Positions 18,191 through 27,397 of a DNA stretch of 43,626 bases are shown in pieces. Origin of the DNA: Herbaspirillum frisingense (lineage in GTDB: Bacteria; Pseudomonadota; Gammaproteobacteria; Burkholderiales; Burkholderiaceae_D). The notes under the pieces are model-generated. The model was given only the letters and a program-made list of their open reading frames with translations, had not been told where the DNA came from and did no database searches. Location: the NCBI GenBank assembly GCA_009914615.1, contig WNDX01000017.1, positions 1 through 43,626 of the forward strand, in the 5' to 3' direction. How positions within the stretch are numbered: position 1 is the stretch's first letter; each line of letters opens with the position of its first letter. Both the position numbers and the translations under genes were made by a program.

Positions 18191-18847
18191 ATGAACGTTT
18201 CCCAAGCCGCCGCCGCCTTCGCTCCCTTCGACACGCTTGCCGCCGCCTTGCTCCCACACGTCTTCGACGATGCCGGCGACGGCGCGCACGACGTGTCGCA
18301 TCTGGTGCGGGTATGGAACAACGCGCGTCGCCTGCAGGCACAAGAGGGCGGCGACCTGCGCCTGCTGCTGGCGACGGTGCTGCTGCACGATTGCGTGCGG
18401 GTGGAAAAGAACTCGCCGCTGCGCAGCCAGGCTTCGACGCTGTCGGCCCAGCAGGCGGTGAAGATCTTGCGGGCGCAGGGCTGGACGCAGGACGATGCGG
18501 ATCGCGTGGCGCATGCGGTGGAGGCGCACAGTTTCTCCGCCAACATCCCGGCGCTTACGCTGGAGGCGAAGATCATGCAGGACGCCGATCGTCTGGATGC
18601 CATCGGCGCCATCGGTGTGGCGCGCTGCTTCTACGTCGCTGGCCGAATGGGGTCGGGTTTGTACGATCCCCTCGATCCGCAGGCGCAAGGGCGCACGCTG
18701 GACGACAAGCGTTTTGCGCTCGACCATTTCCCCAACAAGCTGTACCAGTTGGCTTCGGGCTTCCAGACGGCTGCGGGAGCGCTGATGGCGAAGGAAAGGG
18801 AAGCCACGATGCGGCGCTTCGTCGATCAGCTATTGGCCGAGTTCTGA
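18191..18847 (+). CDS. HD-domain phosphohydrolase (YedJ-like)
   Basis: A 218-residue cytoplasmic protein of the HD superfamily, metal-dependent phosphohydrolases acting on nucleotides or related phosphates. Candidate metal ligands appear in order: H37 in HDVSHLVRVWNNA, H66-D67 in VLLHDCVR, and the Asp cluster in MQDADRLDAIGAIG (131-136). It most resembles the small YedJ-type family, whose physiological substrate is unsettled. Two starts are possible: ATG 18191, or TTG 18182, which lies four bases after AAGGAG. The latter has the better-placed Shine-Dalgarno and would add LSA (three residues). The gene is monocistronic, converging on the GAF-EAL gene with only 19 bp between stops. Confidence 0.85.
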   Translation: MNVSQAAAAFAPFDTLAAALLPHVFDDAGDGAHDVSHLVRVWNNARRLQAQEGGDLRLLLATVLLHDCVRVEKNSPLRSQASTLSAQQAVKILRAQGWTQDDADRVAHAVEAHSFSANIPALTLEAKIMQDADRLDAIGAIGVARCFYVAGRMGSGLYDPLDPQAQGRTLDDKRFALDHFPNKLYQLASGFQTAAGALMAKEREATMRRFVDQLLAEF

Positions 18848-18866
18848 AGCGCCGCGCAGGGATGGC

Positions 18867-20690
18867 TCATTGCAGGAGAGTGGTTGTCGCGCTGCGTACG
18901 TGTGTGACGAAGGCGCCCGGCGCCAGCGGTCGCGCCAGGTAATAACCCTGTGCTTCGTCCACGCCCCAGTCGCGGATCAGTTGCAAGGTCTGGGCGGTCT
19001 CCACGCCTTCGGCCACGATGCGGTATTCCAGTTCCTTGGCCAGTGCGATCAGCGATTGCACGATGCGGCGGTCGCGCGGGCTGCTGTCGAGATTGCGGAT
19101 CAGCGACTGGTCGATTTTGACCACCGAGGCCGGCACCTGCTGCAGGTAAGCGAAGTTGCTGTAGCCGGTGCCGAAATCGTCCAGCGCCAGGCCCATGCCC
19201 AGCGCGCGGATCTCATGCAGCATCTTCAGCACGGCCGGGCTTTGCATCCACAGGCCTTCGGTGCATTCGATCTCGACCATGCGCGGATCGATGTCGGCCG
19301 CCAGGCAGGCGCGCTCCAGGCGTTTGACGATATCGCCTTCCTCGAAGTTAGGCGCCGACAGGTTGATTGCCAGCTTGAGATGCATGCCTTCGCCGCGCCA
19401 CGCGGCCATCTGGCGCAGCGCCGCGCCGATCACCCAATCCGATACCGGTCTGATCAGCGCCGTGCGCTCCACCAGCGGGATGAACTCGGCCGGCGAGATG
19501 GGGCCCAGCTCGCGGTGCTGCCAGCGCAGCAGCGCTTCGGCGCCGTGATAGGCGTCGGTCTTCAGGTCCAGCTTGGGCTGGTAGGCCAACTGGAAACCAT
19601 CCTCGGATTGGATGGCGTCGGGAATGTCGTTGAGCAGGCGGAAGCTGCGCTGATGGCGCACGTCGGCCTCGGCATCGTAGTCGGCCCAGCGGCGCTGATG
19701 GGTGAAGGCTTCGTGCAGCGCCGCCACGGCCTTGCGCGGGGCATCCAGTATCGCGTCGCGCTGCGGCTCGACGCGCACGATGCCGCCGTAGCTGGGCAGG
19801 TTCAGTGGCAGGGTCATGCTGTTGACCGGCTGTTCCAGGGCGGCGGTCATCGCGCGCAGGTCGCGCGCCAGCTCGCCGGACCGTCCTTCGTGCGACAGCA
19901 GGGCGAAGCGCGCATCGGTGACGTGATAGACGTCGGCGCGGCCGGTGGTGAGCTGGCGCAGGCGGGCGCCGACATTGCGCACCAGGTCGTCGTAGACGCC
20001 CACGCCCAGCACGCTGGCGATCTCGAAGGCGGTGTTGGCGTCCGGCATATCGATATAGGCCAGCGTACGCGGGCCCGGCTGTGCGATACCGCCGTCGTCC
20101 TCGCCTGCGGGTACGCGCGCCAGCGCTTCCAGGTCTTCCTGCAGTTGATACTTGTTGGGCATGCCGGTCAGGGCATCGACCCGGCCCACCGCGCGCCGCA
20201 GCAGCATCTGCGACATTGCCAGCGCGGCCAGTTGCTGCAACTGCTTGCGCTGCGCCGGCGGAAAGCTGCGCGCTTCGGTGGCGGTCAGGCACAGCGCGCC
20301 GATGGCATGGCCGTCCGGCGTCAGCAGCGGGGCGCCGGCGTAGAAGCGGATATGCGGCTCGCCGGTGACCATGGGGTTGTCGCGGAAGCGCGCGTCGGCC
20401 AGCGCGTCTTCCACCACCATCACGGCGCGCAGGGCGACGGTGTAGTGGCAGAAGGATTGCTCGCGCGAAGGCGCGCACATGTCGGGACCGGCGCTCGACT
20501 TGACCCACTGGCGATCGGCATCGATCAGCGACACGTAGGCGCCCGTGACGCCGAACAGGCCGGTGCACAGGCGGGTGATGTTATCCAGATCCTCGGAGGC
20601 GCCGGTATCGAGCAGATGCAAGGAATGCAGCGCCGCCAAGCGCTGCAGTTCCTGTTGCATATCGGCGCCGGCGGCGACTGCCTCAGCCAT
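18867..20690 (-). CDS. GAF - degenerate GGDEF - EAL cyclic-di-GMP phosphodiesterase
   Basis: A 607-residue soluble signalling protein with a GAF sensor domain (about 25-165, containing [15 protein letters not shown] and SFCHYTVAL), a diguanylate-cyclase-like domain (about 170-330) and an EAL domain (about 350-600). The GGDEF motif is replaced ([11 protein letters not shown]), so no cyclase activity is expected. The EAL domain keeps [40 protein letters not shown] and AEGVET, so cyclic-di-GMP hydrolysis to pGpG is likely. The GAF domain probably senses a small molecule or redox state. Its ATG lies inside the end of the chemoreceptor gene (8-bp overlap ATGGCTGA), so the two are translationally coupled. 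Confidence 0.92.
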   Translation of the reverse strand: MAEAVAAGADMQQELQRLAALHSLHLLDTGASEDLDNITRLCTGLFGVTGAYVSLIDADRQWVKSSAGPDMCAPSREQSFCHYTVALRAVMVVEDALADARFRDNPMVTGEPHIRFYAGAPLLTPDGHAIGALCLTATEARSFPPAQRKQLQQLAALAMSQMLLRRAVGRVDALTGMPNKYQLQEDLEALARVPAGEDDGGIAQPGPRTLAYIDMPDANTAFEIASVLGVGVYDDLVRNVGARLRQLTTGRADVYHVTDARFALLSHEGRSGELARDLRAMTAALEQPVNSMTLPLNLPSYGGIVRVEPQRDAILDAPRKAVAALHEAFTHQRRWADYDAEADVRHQRSFRLLNDIPDAIQSEDGFQLAYQPKLDLKTDAYHGAEALLRWQHRELGPISPAEFIPLVERTALIRPVSDWVIGAALRQMAAWRGEGMHLKLAINLSAPNFEEGDIVKRLERACLAADIDPRMVEIECTEGLWMQSPAVLKMLHEIRALGMGLALDDFGTGYSNFAYLQQVPASVVKIDQSLIRNLDSSPRDRRIVQSLIALAKELEYRIVAEGVETAQTLQLIRDWGVDEAQGYYLARPLAPGAFVTHVRSATTTLLQ

Positions 20691-22401
20691 ATGCGCGCTC
20701 CCGCTTGGCGGTCAGGCGCAGGGCCGGCGCCGGGTTCACCTCGACGGTGCGCAGCGGCAGCACATTGGCGGCCGGCGCGGTTTGTGCGGCCTGTGCGGCC
20801 GAGGGGGCCTCGAGCTGGAACACGCCCACTGCGTGGTTCAGATTGACCGCCTGATCCTGCAGGGCGGCGACCGCGGCCGTGGCCTGCTCGACCAGGGCGG
20901 CATTGTGCTGGGTCACCTGATCCATCAGGGCGATCGCCTTGTGCACTTCTTCGATGCCCAGGCTCTGCTCGTGGCTGGCGGCGGAAATCTCGCCCATCAC
21001 ATCGGTCACGTGCTGCACGCTCTTGACGATGTCTTCCATGGTGTTGCCGGCCTGTTCCACCAGCTTGGTGCCGGTCTCGACGTTTTCCACCGAGGTGTCG
21101 ATCAGTTGCTTGACCTCCTTGGCGGCGGCCGAGCTGCGCTGCGCCAGGCTGCGCACTTCGGTGGCGACCACCGCGAAGCCGCGGCCCTGTTCGCCGGCGC
21201 GGGCCGCTTCCACCGCGGCGTTCAAGGCCAGGATATTGGTCTGGAAAGCGATGCCGTCGATCACGCTGATGATGTCCACGATCTTGCGCGAAGAGTCATT
21301 GATGGCCGCCATGGTGTGCACCACTTCGCCGACGATGGCGCCGCCCTGCTTGGCGATGTCGGAGGCATTGTGCGCCAGCTGGTTGGCCTGGCGGGCGTTG
21401 GCGTCGTTCTGCTTGACGGTGGCGGTGAGCTGCTCCATGGCCGAGGCGGTCTCTTCCAGCGAGGCGGCCTGGTCTTCGGTGCGGGCTGACAGATCGGTGT
21501 TGCCGGCGGCGATCTGGGCGCTGATGGTGGCGACGTCGGCGGCGGCGTCACGCACTTCGGTGACGGTGGCGCGCAGGTTGCCGCTCATCTCGGCCAGCGT
21601 GGCCATGATGCTCTGGCGATCGCCGCCGTCGTTCTTGCGCAGCGCCACATCGTGATACAGCTCGCCACGGTCCACTGCCAGCGCCAGTTCCTTGACCTGA
21701 TCGGGCTCGGCGCCCAATGCGCGGCGGATCGAGCGGGTGATCAGCATGGCCAGCACGGCGCCGGCCACTAGCGAGGCTGCCAGCAGCACCAGCATGAACG
21801 CCTGGAAGCCGTGCGCGACGGCGCGCGCCTTGGCCGATTCGGCCTGGCTCATACTTTCCTGCAGATCGATGAACTTATTGATGGACGCCAGCCAGTCGGT
21901 GAACGCCGGCTTGACCTGGGTCAGCATCATCTGGCGTGCGCCGTCGATGTCGCCGGCGTTGCGGGCGGCGATGATGTTGGCCGCCAGCGGCATGGCGCGG
22001 GCTTCGATGGACTTGATCTGCTCCAGGTCGGCGCGTTCTTCGGAGCGGATCTGCTTGCCGCGCTCGCCGGAGAAGATGGCGTCCAGCGGCTTGGCCGATT
22101 GCTGGTAGTCGCTATCGAGCTTGTTGATCAGGGCCACCACGTCCTTGACCTCGGCGTCGCTCACCAGGGTCAGGTCGCGCAGGGCGATGGCGCGGTCGTG
22201 CACGCTGCCGCGGAAGTTGATGGCGTAGCGCTGCTTGACGTTGTTGTCTTCGCTGACGGTGGTCAGGCTGCCTTCGATGGAATTGACCTTGGAAATGCTG
22301 ACCACGGTCAGCACCAGCATCATCGCCAGCACCAACGCGAAACTCAGCGTCAACCTGGCCGCGACGCTCAACGAGGCGCGCTTGTCGGATACGGCGTTCA
22401 T
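20683..22401 (-). CDS. Methyl-accepting chemotaxis protein
   Basis: A 572-residue inner-membrane chemoreceptor with TM1 (about 15-36), a four-helix-bundle type periplasmic sensor (4HB_MCP-like, about 37-190), TM2 (about 191-214), a HAMP-like linker ([24 protein letters not shown]), and a cytoplasmic signalling domain with the highly conserved hairpin [31 protein letters not shown]. It ends KRERAYG, with no CheR/CheB-docking pentapeptide. The start is ATG 22401 with GGGAGC eight bases upstream; the longer open frame is unsupported. Coupled to the downstream GAF-EAL phosphodiesterase, suggesting that taxis and cyclic-di-GMP control respond together. The ligand is unknown. Confidence 0.95.
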   Translation of the reverse strand: MNAVSDKRASLSVAARLTLSFALVLAMMLVLTVVSISKVNSIEGSLTTVSEDNNVKQRYAINFRGSVHDRAIALRDLTLVSDAEVKDVVALINKLDSDYQQSAKPLDAIFSGERGKQIRSEERADLEQIKSIEARAMPLAANIIAARNAGDIDGARQMMLTQVKPAFTDWLASINKFIDLQESMSQAESAKARAVAHGFQAFMLVLLAASLVAGAVLAMLITRSIRRALGAEPDQVKELALAVDRGELYHDVALRKNDGGDRQSIMATLAEMSGNLRATVTEVRDAAADVATISAQIAAGNTDLSARTEDQAASLEETASAMEQLTATVKQNDANARQANQLAHNASDIAKQGGAIVGEVVHTMAAINDSSRKIVDIISVIDGIAFQTNILALNAAVEAARAGEQGRGFAVVATEVRSLAQRSSAAAKEVKQLIDTSVENVETGTKLVEQAGNTMEDIVKSVQHVTDVMGEISAASHEQSLGIEEVHKAIALMDQVTQHNAALVEQATAAVAALQDQAVNLNHAVGVFQLEAPSAAQAAQTAPAANVLPLRTVEVNPAPALRLTAKRERAYG

Positions 22402-22760
22402 TTTTATTGCTCCCTGATATGGTGGTTGCCGGTGGTCCGGACTATCCTGCTTTCCCTGCGCTGCACGCGTTGCGCTTGCGGCGATTATTGCCTTGCCCAT
22501 CGAGGCCGCCAACTATACGGAGGTATTAGACGGCTCGCCTTTGGCGCAATGGATGAGCTGCAACAACGCGCAGATGGGGCGGGAAGTTCCCAAAGCCAAG
22601 AGATAGGCGTGATTGATTGTTTTGATCGGGACGATAGGAGGGGGCGGTACAGGGACGCGTGTTTCAGCCGCCGCATGGGAATCGGCCGCAGCAATACGGT
22701 TAAGTCTGCCTTAAGTCTGCGGCGGCAAGCTGGGCAGCACGACCATTGCCGGACTCCGCC
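22402..22760. other. 359-bp divergent interval, chemoreceptor / SbmA-like gene
   Basis: Contains promoters for both divergent genes but no gene. The clearest element is the TTAAG direct repeat at 22699-22715, listed separately. I looked for a sigma-28 (flagellar) promoter before the chemoreceptor and did not find a convincing one. Confidence 0.4.
22699..22715 (+). promoter_or_regulatory. PmrA/QseB-type response-regulator box
   Basis: GTTAAG-TCTGC-CTTAAG, a direct repeat with 11-bp period. (N)TTAAG-N5-(N)TTAAG is the known recognition pattern of the PmrA/BasR and QseB branch of OmpR-type regulators. The repeat in fact extends to TTAAGTCTGC twice (22700-22709, 22711-22720). It lies 46 bp before the SbmA-like gene's ATG, a plausible activator position. 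Confidence 0.6.
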
Positions 22761-24536
22761 ATGACCAACGCCAGCCCCTCGTCAGCCTCCGCACCGCCCG
22801 CCGCCCGCGCCAGCCGCGCCGAGATCTGGCGCCTGATCAAGCCGTTCTGGACCTCGGAGGAAAAGTGGAGGGCGCTGGCCCTGCTGCTGGCGATCATTGC
22901 GCTCGACCTGGGCATGGTGTACATCAACGTGCGCCTCAATTCCTGGAACCGCGACATGTACGACGTGCTCCAGTCGCGCAACTACCCGCGGTTCAAGTCG
23001 CTGCTATGGCAATTCGCCGGCTATGCCTTCGTCTTCATCGCGGTGGCCATCTACAGCGTCTATCTCAAGCAGGCCTTGCAGATCCGCTGGCGCTACTGGA
23101 TGACCGGGCGCTACATGCAGCGCTGGCTGGCGCACCGCGCCTACTATCGCATCGAGCAGGGCCAGGAGGGACGGCTCTCCGACAACCCCGACCAGCGCAT
23201 CGCCGAAGACTTGCATGCGCTCACTTCCGACTCGTTGTCGCTGGTGCTGGGTTTCATCTCCAGCAGCGTGACGCTGTTTTCCTTCGTGCACATCCTGTGG
23301 GCGGTCAGCGGGCCGCTGTCGTTTACGGCGCTGGGCCAGTCGTGGACCATTCCCGGCTACATGGTGTGGTTCGTGATCGCCTATGCGCTGGCGGGCTCGG
23401 GCATCGTCTGGTGGATAGGCAAGCCGCTGGTCGGCCTGAGCTTCATTCAGGAGCGCTTCGAGGCCAACTTCCGCTTCGGCCTGATCCGCGTGCGCGAGCA
23501 CTCGGAGGCGGTGGCGCTGTATCGCGGCGAGGCGCAGGAACGCGCCCAGCTCACCGCGCGCCTGGACGACATCCGCGCCAACTGGTGGGACATCATGCGG
23601 CTGACCAAGAAGCTCAATGTCGCGGTCAATTTCTACGGCCAGTTCGCGGTGATCTTCCCCATGCTGGTGTCGGCGCCGCGCTACTTCTCGGGCGCCATCA
23701 CGCTGGGCGTGCTGATGCAGATCAGCGACGCCTTCGGCCAGGTGCAGGATGCGCTGTCTTGGTTCATCAACGCTTTCACCACGCTGGCCAGCTGGAAGGC
23801 CAGCATCAACCGCCTGGCCGGCTTCAACGCCGACGTCGAACGCGCGACCGGCATGGCGCGCACCATCGACGTGGAGCGCCACGGCGGCAGCGCGCTGACC
23901 ATCGAGGGTTTGCAACTGTCGCTGCCGGACGGCGCGCTGATGCTGCGCGGCCTGGACGCGCGCGTGGACTCGGGCGAGCACGTGTTGATCAGCGGCCCGT
24001 CGGGCTGCGGCAAATCGACCCTGATCCGCGCCATCGCCGATATCTGGCCCTATGGACGGGGCCGCATCGGCTTGCCGGCCGAGGCGCCGGTGATGTTCCT
24101 GCCGCAGCGCAGCTACCTGCCGATCGGCACGCTGCGCGCGGCGCTGTCGTATCCGGCCGCGGAAGGCAGATTCGACGATGCCGCGATCGAGCGCTATCTG
24201 GTGCTGTGCCGCCTGCCGCATCTGGTCAAGCGGCTGGGGCAGGCCGCCAACTGGAGCAACGCGTTGTCGCCGGGCGAGCAGCAGCGGCTGGCCTTCGTGC
24301 GGGTGTTCCTGAACCGGCCGCGGCTGCTGTTCCTGGACGAGGCCAGTAGCGCCATGGACGGCGAGACCGAGGAGGCCTTGTATGCCGCCTTGCCGCGCGA
24401 ATTGCCCGGCGTGACGGTGCTCAGCATCGCGCACCGCGAGACGCTGGCGCGCTTCCATGGTGTGCGCTGGAAGTTCGTGCCGCTGGGCGAAGGCGAGGGG
24501 TGCCGGGTGGAGGCGTCGCTGTTGCCGGCGGGATGA
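22761..24536 (+). CDS. SbmA/BacA-like (YddA-type) ABC transporter, membrane plus ATPase
   Basis: A 591-residue inner-membrane protein with an SbmA/BacA-type membrane domain (about 15-340) fused to an ATPase (about 370-580), the architecture of E. coli YddA and of BacA-related ABCD-family proteins. Membrane-domain hallmarks are LNSWNRDMYDVLQSRNY (about 57-73), LQIRWRYWMTGRYMQRWL and DNPDQRIAEDLHAL. The ATPase has GPSGCGKSTLIRAIADIWPYGRG, LSPGEQQRLAFVRVFL and LLFLDEASSAMD. Relatives move peptides, vitamins or very-long-chain acyl compounds. ATG 22761 is chosen; a TTG at 22746 would add five residues. A PmrA/QseB-like box precedes it, which fits a role in peptide stress, but that is inference. 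Confidence 0.92.
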   Translation: MTNASPSSASAPPAARASRAEIWRLIKPFWTSEEKWRALALLLAIIALDLGMVYINVRLNSWNRDMYDVLQSRNYPRFKSLLWQFAGYAFVFIAVAIYSVYLKQALQIRWRYWMTGRYMQRWLAHRAYYRIEQGQEGRLSDNPDQRIAEDLHALTSDSLSLVLGFISSSVTLFSFVHILWAVSGPLSFTALGQSWTIPGYMVWFVIAYALAGSGIVWWIGKPLVGLSFIQERFEANFRFGLIRVREHSEAVALYRGEAQERAQLTARLDDIRANWWDIMRLTKKLNVAVNFYGQFAVIFPMLVSAPRYFSGAITLGVLMQISDAFGQVQDALSWFINAFTTLASWKASINRLAGFNADVERATGMARTIDVERHGGSALTIEGLQLSLPDGALMLRGLDARVDSGEHVLISGPSGCGKSTLIRAIADIWPYGRGRIGLPAEAPVMFLPQRSYLPIGTLRAALSYPAAEGRFDDAAIERYLVLCRLPHLVKRLGQAANWSNALSPGEQQRLAFVRVFLNRPRLLFLDEASSAMDGETEEALYAALPRELPGVTVLSIAHRETLARFHGVRWKFVPLGEGEGCRVEASLLPAG

Positions 24537-24588
24537 CGCTTGAGGGCGGGTTGGTCTTGCGCGGCGCATGCGGGGAGGCGCTCAACCT

Positions 24589-24620
24589 CGCTGGGTCGCG
24601 GCCTGCGCCGGGATGACGGC
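24589..24620 (+). repeat. REP-like repeat, copy 7
   Basis: CGCTGGG followed by TCGCGGC-CTGC-GCCGGGA and TGACGG. One arm carries a mismatch. It lies 53 bp after the SbmA-like gene stop. Confidence 0.75.
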
Positions 24621-24682
24621 GGTGAAATGTCCGCCCATGGATATAAAGGGCAAGACGGAGGCAAGCGGATAAAGTAGCAAAA

Positions 24683-24802
24683 ATGGCGAAAAAAAAGGGG
24701 GCAAAAAAAGGGCGCAAAACCGCACCGCCGTCGCGGCAAAAAACGGGAAGGCAATACCGTTTTTGCATAACCCCGTACACTTGCGTATGCCAGAATCTTT
24801 GA
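24683..24802 (+). CDS. Possible 39-residue basic peptide
   Basis: An open frame beginning MAKKKGAKKGRKTAPPSRQK and ending in a cysteine-containing tail. The first 24 residues are half Lys/Arg, like the tails of histone-H1-like nucleoid proteins. There is no good Shine-Dalgarno, and the basic content follows from an A-rich stretch (24680-24720), so this may well be chance. It overlaps the hairpin at 24735-24766 and the leader of dat. I do not recognise it. Confidence 0.2.
   Translation: MAKKKGAKKGRKTAPPSRQKTGRQYRFCITPYTCVCQNL
24735..24766. terminator. Inverted repeat, possible bidirectional terminator
   Basis: GCAAAAAACGG (24736-24746) and CCGTTTTTGC (24757-24766) form a nine- to ten-bp AT-rich stem around GGAAGGCAATA (one A bulged). 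The stem is weaker than the other terminators. It is the only hairpin between the SbmA-like gene and dat. Confidence 0.45.
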
Positions 24803-24858
24803 GTCATGGCCTCCGGCCGGCTCCGTTTGTCCCATTCCCGCACACTGGAAAAAACAAC

Positions 24859-25707
24859 ATGAACGACCCCATCGTCTATCTCAACGGCGAACTCACGCCC
24901 CTGTCCGAAGCCCGCATTCCCGTGCTGGACCGGGGGTTCATCTTCGGCGACGGCATCTACGAAGTGATCCCGATGTATCGCCGCAAGGCTTTCCGCGGCG
25001 CCCAGCACCTGGCCCGCCTGTTCCGCAGCTTGCAAAGCATCGGTATTCCGAATCCGCATGACGAAGCCGGATGGCTGGCGCTGATCGGGCAGGTGGTCGA
25101 GGCCAACGGCCTGGATGACCAGATGATCTACCTGCAGGTCACCCGCGGCGTGGCCAAGCGCGCGCATGCCTTCCCCAAGGAAGTGGTGCCGACGGTGCTG
25201 ATCATGACCAATCCGATGGCGCTGCCGCCGGCCTCCGCGGTCGAGAACGGCGTGCCTTGCGTGACCATGGAAGACCGCCGCTGGCTGAATTGCCAGATCA
25301 AGTCCACCTCGCTGCTGGGCAACGTGCTGGCCGCCCAGTTCGCCGCCGAGAACAACGTGCCCGAGGCGATCCAGTTCCGCGACGGCCTGCTGTCGGAGGC
25401 CTCGTCTTCCAATGTGTGGGTGGTGAAGGACGGCAAGATTTCCGCGCCGCCCAAGGACAACCTGATCCTGGAAGGCATCCGCTACGGCCTGATGGAAGAG
25501 CTGTGCGCCGAGCAGGGCATCGCGTTTGAAGCGCGCCGCATCCCGCGTGAAGAGGTGCTGGCGGCCGACGAGCTGATCATTTCTTCGGCCAGCAAGGAAG
25601 TGTTGCCAGTGGTGACGCTGGACGGCAAGCCGGTTGGCAACGGCAAGCCGGGCCCGGTGTTCGCCAAGGTGTACGCGGCCTATCAGGCGGCCAAGGCGCG
25701 CCTGTAA
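24859..25707 (+). CDS. dat: Class IV PLP aminotransferase, probable D-alanine transaminase
   Basis: A 282-residue cytoplasmic PLP enzyme of aminotransferase class IV, the family of D-alanine and branched-chain aminotransferases. Features are VLDRGFIFGDGIYEVIPMY (22-40), the PLP lysine in CQIKSTSLLGNVLAAQFA (K148), and GLLSEASSSNVWVVKDG. The position before ybeD-lipB-lipA, where betaproteobacteria carry a D-amino acid aminotransferase gene, favours Dat (D-Ala plus 2-oxoglutarate giving pyruvate and D-Glu) over IlvE. The frame is open to 24763, but the ATG at 24859 begins the family-typical MNDPIVYLNGEL. The D,D-carboxypeptidase gene often found before dat is absent here. Confidence 0.88.
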   Translation: MNDPIVYLNGELTPLSEARIPVLDRGFIFGDGIYEVIPMYRRKAFRGAQHLARLFRSLQSIGIPNPHDEAGWLALIGQVVEANGLDDQMIYLQVTRGVAKRAHAFPKEVVPTVLIMTNPMALPPASAVENGVPCVTMEDRRWLNCQIKSTSLLGNVLAAQFAAENNVPEAIQFRDGLLSEASSSNVWVVKDGKISAPPKDNLILEGIRYGLMEELCAEQGIAFEARRIPREEVLAADELIISSASKEVLPVVTLDGKPVGNGKPGPVFAKVYAAYQAAKARL

Positions 25708-25740
25708 ATCCGCCGCCGGCCGGGCTGGACCGGTTCCGCT

Positions 25741-25772
25741 CGGGCCGCCGCGTGCGGCCCGGCGCGTTTTTT
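25741..25772 (+). terminator. Rho-independent terminator after dat
   Basis: GGGCCGC-CGCGT-GCGGCCC followed by GGCGCGTTTTTTG. It partly separates dat from ybeD; a TAAAAT (25797-25802) downstream may serve as -10 for ybeD. Confidence 0.75.
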
Positions 25773-25914
25773 GGGCGAAGGCGCCGTCGCATGGCGTAAA
25801 ATGCGGGGATTCCCCCATTTCGCACAATCCCGTCTGCTTGACTCCGGTCGTTTCATCCCCATCTGGGTGCATTGAAACCGGAGCGTCCGGCGGACAACGC
25901 CATCGCCTATTGCC

Positions 25915-26196
25915 ATGTCTATTCCTACCATCTCCGCAGAAGAATCCCTCATCGAGTATCCGAGCGACTTCCCGATCAAGGTGGTCGGGATCATGCAGGA
26001 TGAATTCGCCCAGAACATCGTCGCGCTGGTGATCGAGCACGATCCCGAGTTCCACGCCGGCAAGCTGGAAATGCGCCCGTCCTCGCAGGGCAAGTATTTG
26101 TCGCTGACGCTGACCGTGCGCGCCACCAGCCGCGCTCAGCTGGACAACATCTATCGTGCGCTGTCCACCCACGAACTGGTGAAGTTCGTGCTCTGA
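25915..26196 (+). CDS. ybeD: YbeD-family protein (DUF493)
   Basis: A 93-residue cytoplasmic protein of the YbeD/DUF493 family, which has an ACT-like fold and is nearly always encoded next to lipB. Visible are the N-terminal LIEYPSDFPIKVVGIMQDEF and the central SSQGKYLSLTLTVRATSRAQLDNIYRALSTHE, ending VKFVL as in relatives. No enzymatic activity is established; a regulatory role in lipoate metabolism has been proposed from gene context. Here it is separated from lipB by a terminator and the LysR/DUF2917 pair, which breaks the usual adjacency. Confidence 0.93.
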   Translation: MSIPTISAEESLIEYPSDFPIKVVGIMQDEFAQNIVALVIEHDPEFHAGKLEMRPSSQGKYLSLTLTVRATSRAQLDNIYRALSTHELVKFVL

Positions 26197-26218
26197 TCCG
26201 CGCAAAAGCCCACACGGA

Positions 26219-26256
26219 AAACCCGGCGCAGCCTGAGGGCGCGCCGGGTTTTTGTT
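26219..26256. terminator. Bidirectional terminator between ybeD and the LysR gene
   Basis: AACCCGGCGC (26220-26229) pairs with GCGCCGGGTT (26241-26250), followed by TTTGTTT on the plus strand. On the minus strand the same stem ends in TTTTCC, serving the converging LysR gene. Confidence 0.9.
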
Positions 26257-26290
26257 TGCCCGCCGCCGGCGTGCGGCGGCGTCGGCCGCA

Positions 26291-27211
26291 TCAGCCGGGC
26301 CAGTTGGTGGTATCGCGGAACAGCTGCATTTCCTCGAAGATCCAGGCCTTGAAGGCGGCGATGGCCGGCTTTTCCAGCCCCTCCGGCAGGTGCACGAAGT
26401 AATACGCCTCGTCGGATTTCAAGGCCACGTCGAACAGCCGCACCAGCTCGCCGGCGGCGATCTCCTGCGAGGCGATCATGTGGCGCGACAAGGCCACGCC
26501 GCAGCCCTTGGCGGCCTCGCGCAAGGTCAGAGAGGAATCCTCGATCACCAGGCCGCCGCTGGGTTCGGGCAGCGTCAGCCCGGCCCGCGAGAGCCAGGGC
26601 TGCCAGGATTCGCGCTGGTCCATGCGCAGCAGCACGCACTGCGCCAGGTCGGCGGGTTTGGCTGGTTTTTTGCCGCGTTTGTCGCGATAGCCCGGCGCGG
26701 CCACCGGGTAGTAGTAATCGTCACTCAGCTTTTCCGACACCACCCCGCTATAGCCGCCGCGGCCGAAGCGCAGGCCGACATCGACGCCGTCCAGCCGCAG
26801 GTCGGACAAGTGGCTGCCGGACTGTAGCACCACCTCGATTTCGGGATGGGCATCGATGAATTTCCACAGCCGCGGCGCCAGCCAGCGCGAAGCGAAGGAG
26901 GGCGTGGACGAGATCACCAGCCGCTGCTGGCGGCTCAGGCTGCGCAGGTGTTCGGCCGCCAGCGCGATCTCCGAGAGCGACTTGCGGATGGTGGTGGCGA
27001 AGCGCTGGCCGGTCTCGGTCACCGAGATGCGCTTGCCGTGGCGGATGAACAATTGCAGGCCCAGTTCTTCTTCCAGCGCCCGCACCTGATGGCTGACGGC
27101 GCCGGGCGTGACGTGGATTTCCTCGGCCGCGCGCGAGAAGCATTCATAGCGCGCGGCGGCGTCGAAGGCGCGCAGCGCGGCCAGGTTGGGCAGCTTTCTC
27201 AGATCGGCCAT
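26291..27211 (-). CDS. LysR-type regulator, GcvA-like
   Basis: A 306-residue LysR-family regulator with an N-terminal winged HTH (about 8-66; LPNLAALRAFDAAARYECFSRAAEEIHVTPGAVSHQVRALEEELG contains the classic motif) and an effector-binding domain (about 92-300). The N-terminus and the TPGAVSHQVRALE helix resemble GcvA, which activates glycine cleavage genes and whose paralogues are numerous in Burkholderiales. The start is ATG 27211; the longer frame would cross the divergent promoter region. It is divergent from the DUF2917 gene, a pairing common in this order, so it probably controls that gene and itself. Confidence 0.92.
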   Translation of the reverse strand: MADLRKLPNLAALRAFDAAARYECFSRAAEEIHVTPGAVSHQVRALEEELGLQLFIRHGKRISVTETGQRFATTIRKSLSEIALAAEHLRSLSRQQRLVISSTPSFASRWLAPRLWKFIDAHPEIEVVLQSGSHLSDLRLDGVDVGLRFGRGGYSGVVSEKLSDDYYYPVAAPGYRDKRGKKPAKPADLAQCVLLRMDQRESWQPWLSRAGLTLPEPSGGLVIEDSSLTLREAAKGCGVALSRHMIASQEIAAGELVRLFDVALKSDEAYYFVHLPEGLEKPAIAAFKAWIFEEMQLFRDTTNWPG

Positions 27212-27230
27212 GGTGTTGTCCTTGTGAATT

Positions 27231-27243
27231 TCATTCGCAATGA
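27231..27243. promoter_or_regulatory. Candidate LysR operator
   Basis: TCATT-CGC-AATGA, a perfect 13-bp dyad centred 26 bases before the LysR start codon. The divergent arrangement is typical for LysR autoregulation. An AT-rich stretch (AATATATATCG, 27250-27260) beside it may hold the -10 elements. Confidence 0.5.
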
Positions 27244-27397
27244 CACCGAATATATATCGTTTTGTTGCGCGCGTGTCGCTGCCTACAATGGCATCCAATC
27301 CAACGAAATTCCGAGCATCTTCCTCCGAAAGCCGCGCCTGAACGGGCATTGCGGCCAGGGAGCGGCTTGCCCGGCGAACCAGGGAAAGGAAAGCGCC

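Noticed and set aside
22402-22500. Flagellar sigma-28 promoter before the chemoreceptor gene
   Set aside because: No sequence with TAAA and GCCGATAA elements at the right spacing was found on the minus strand.
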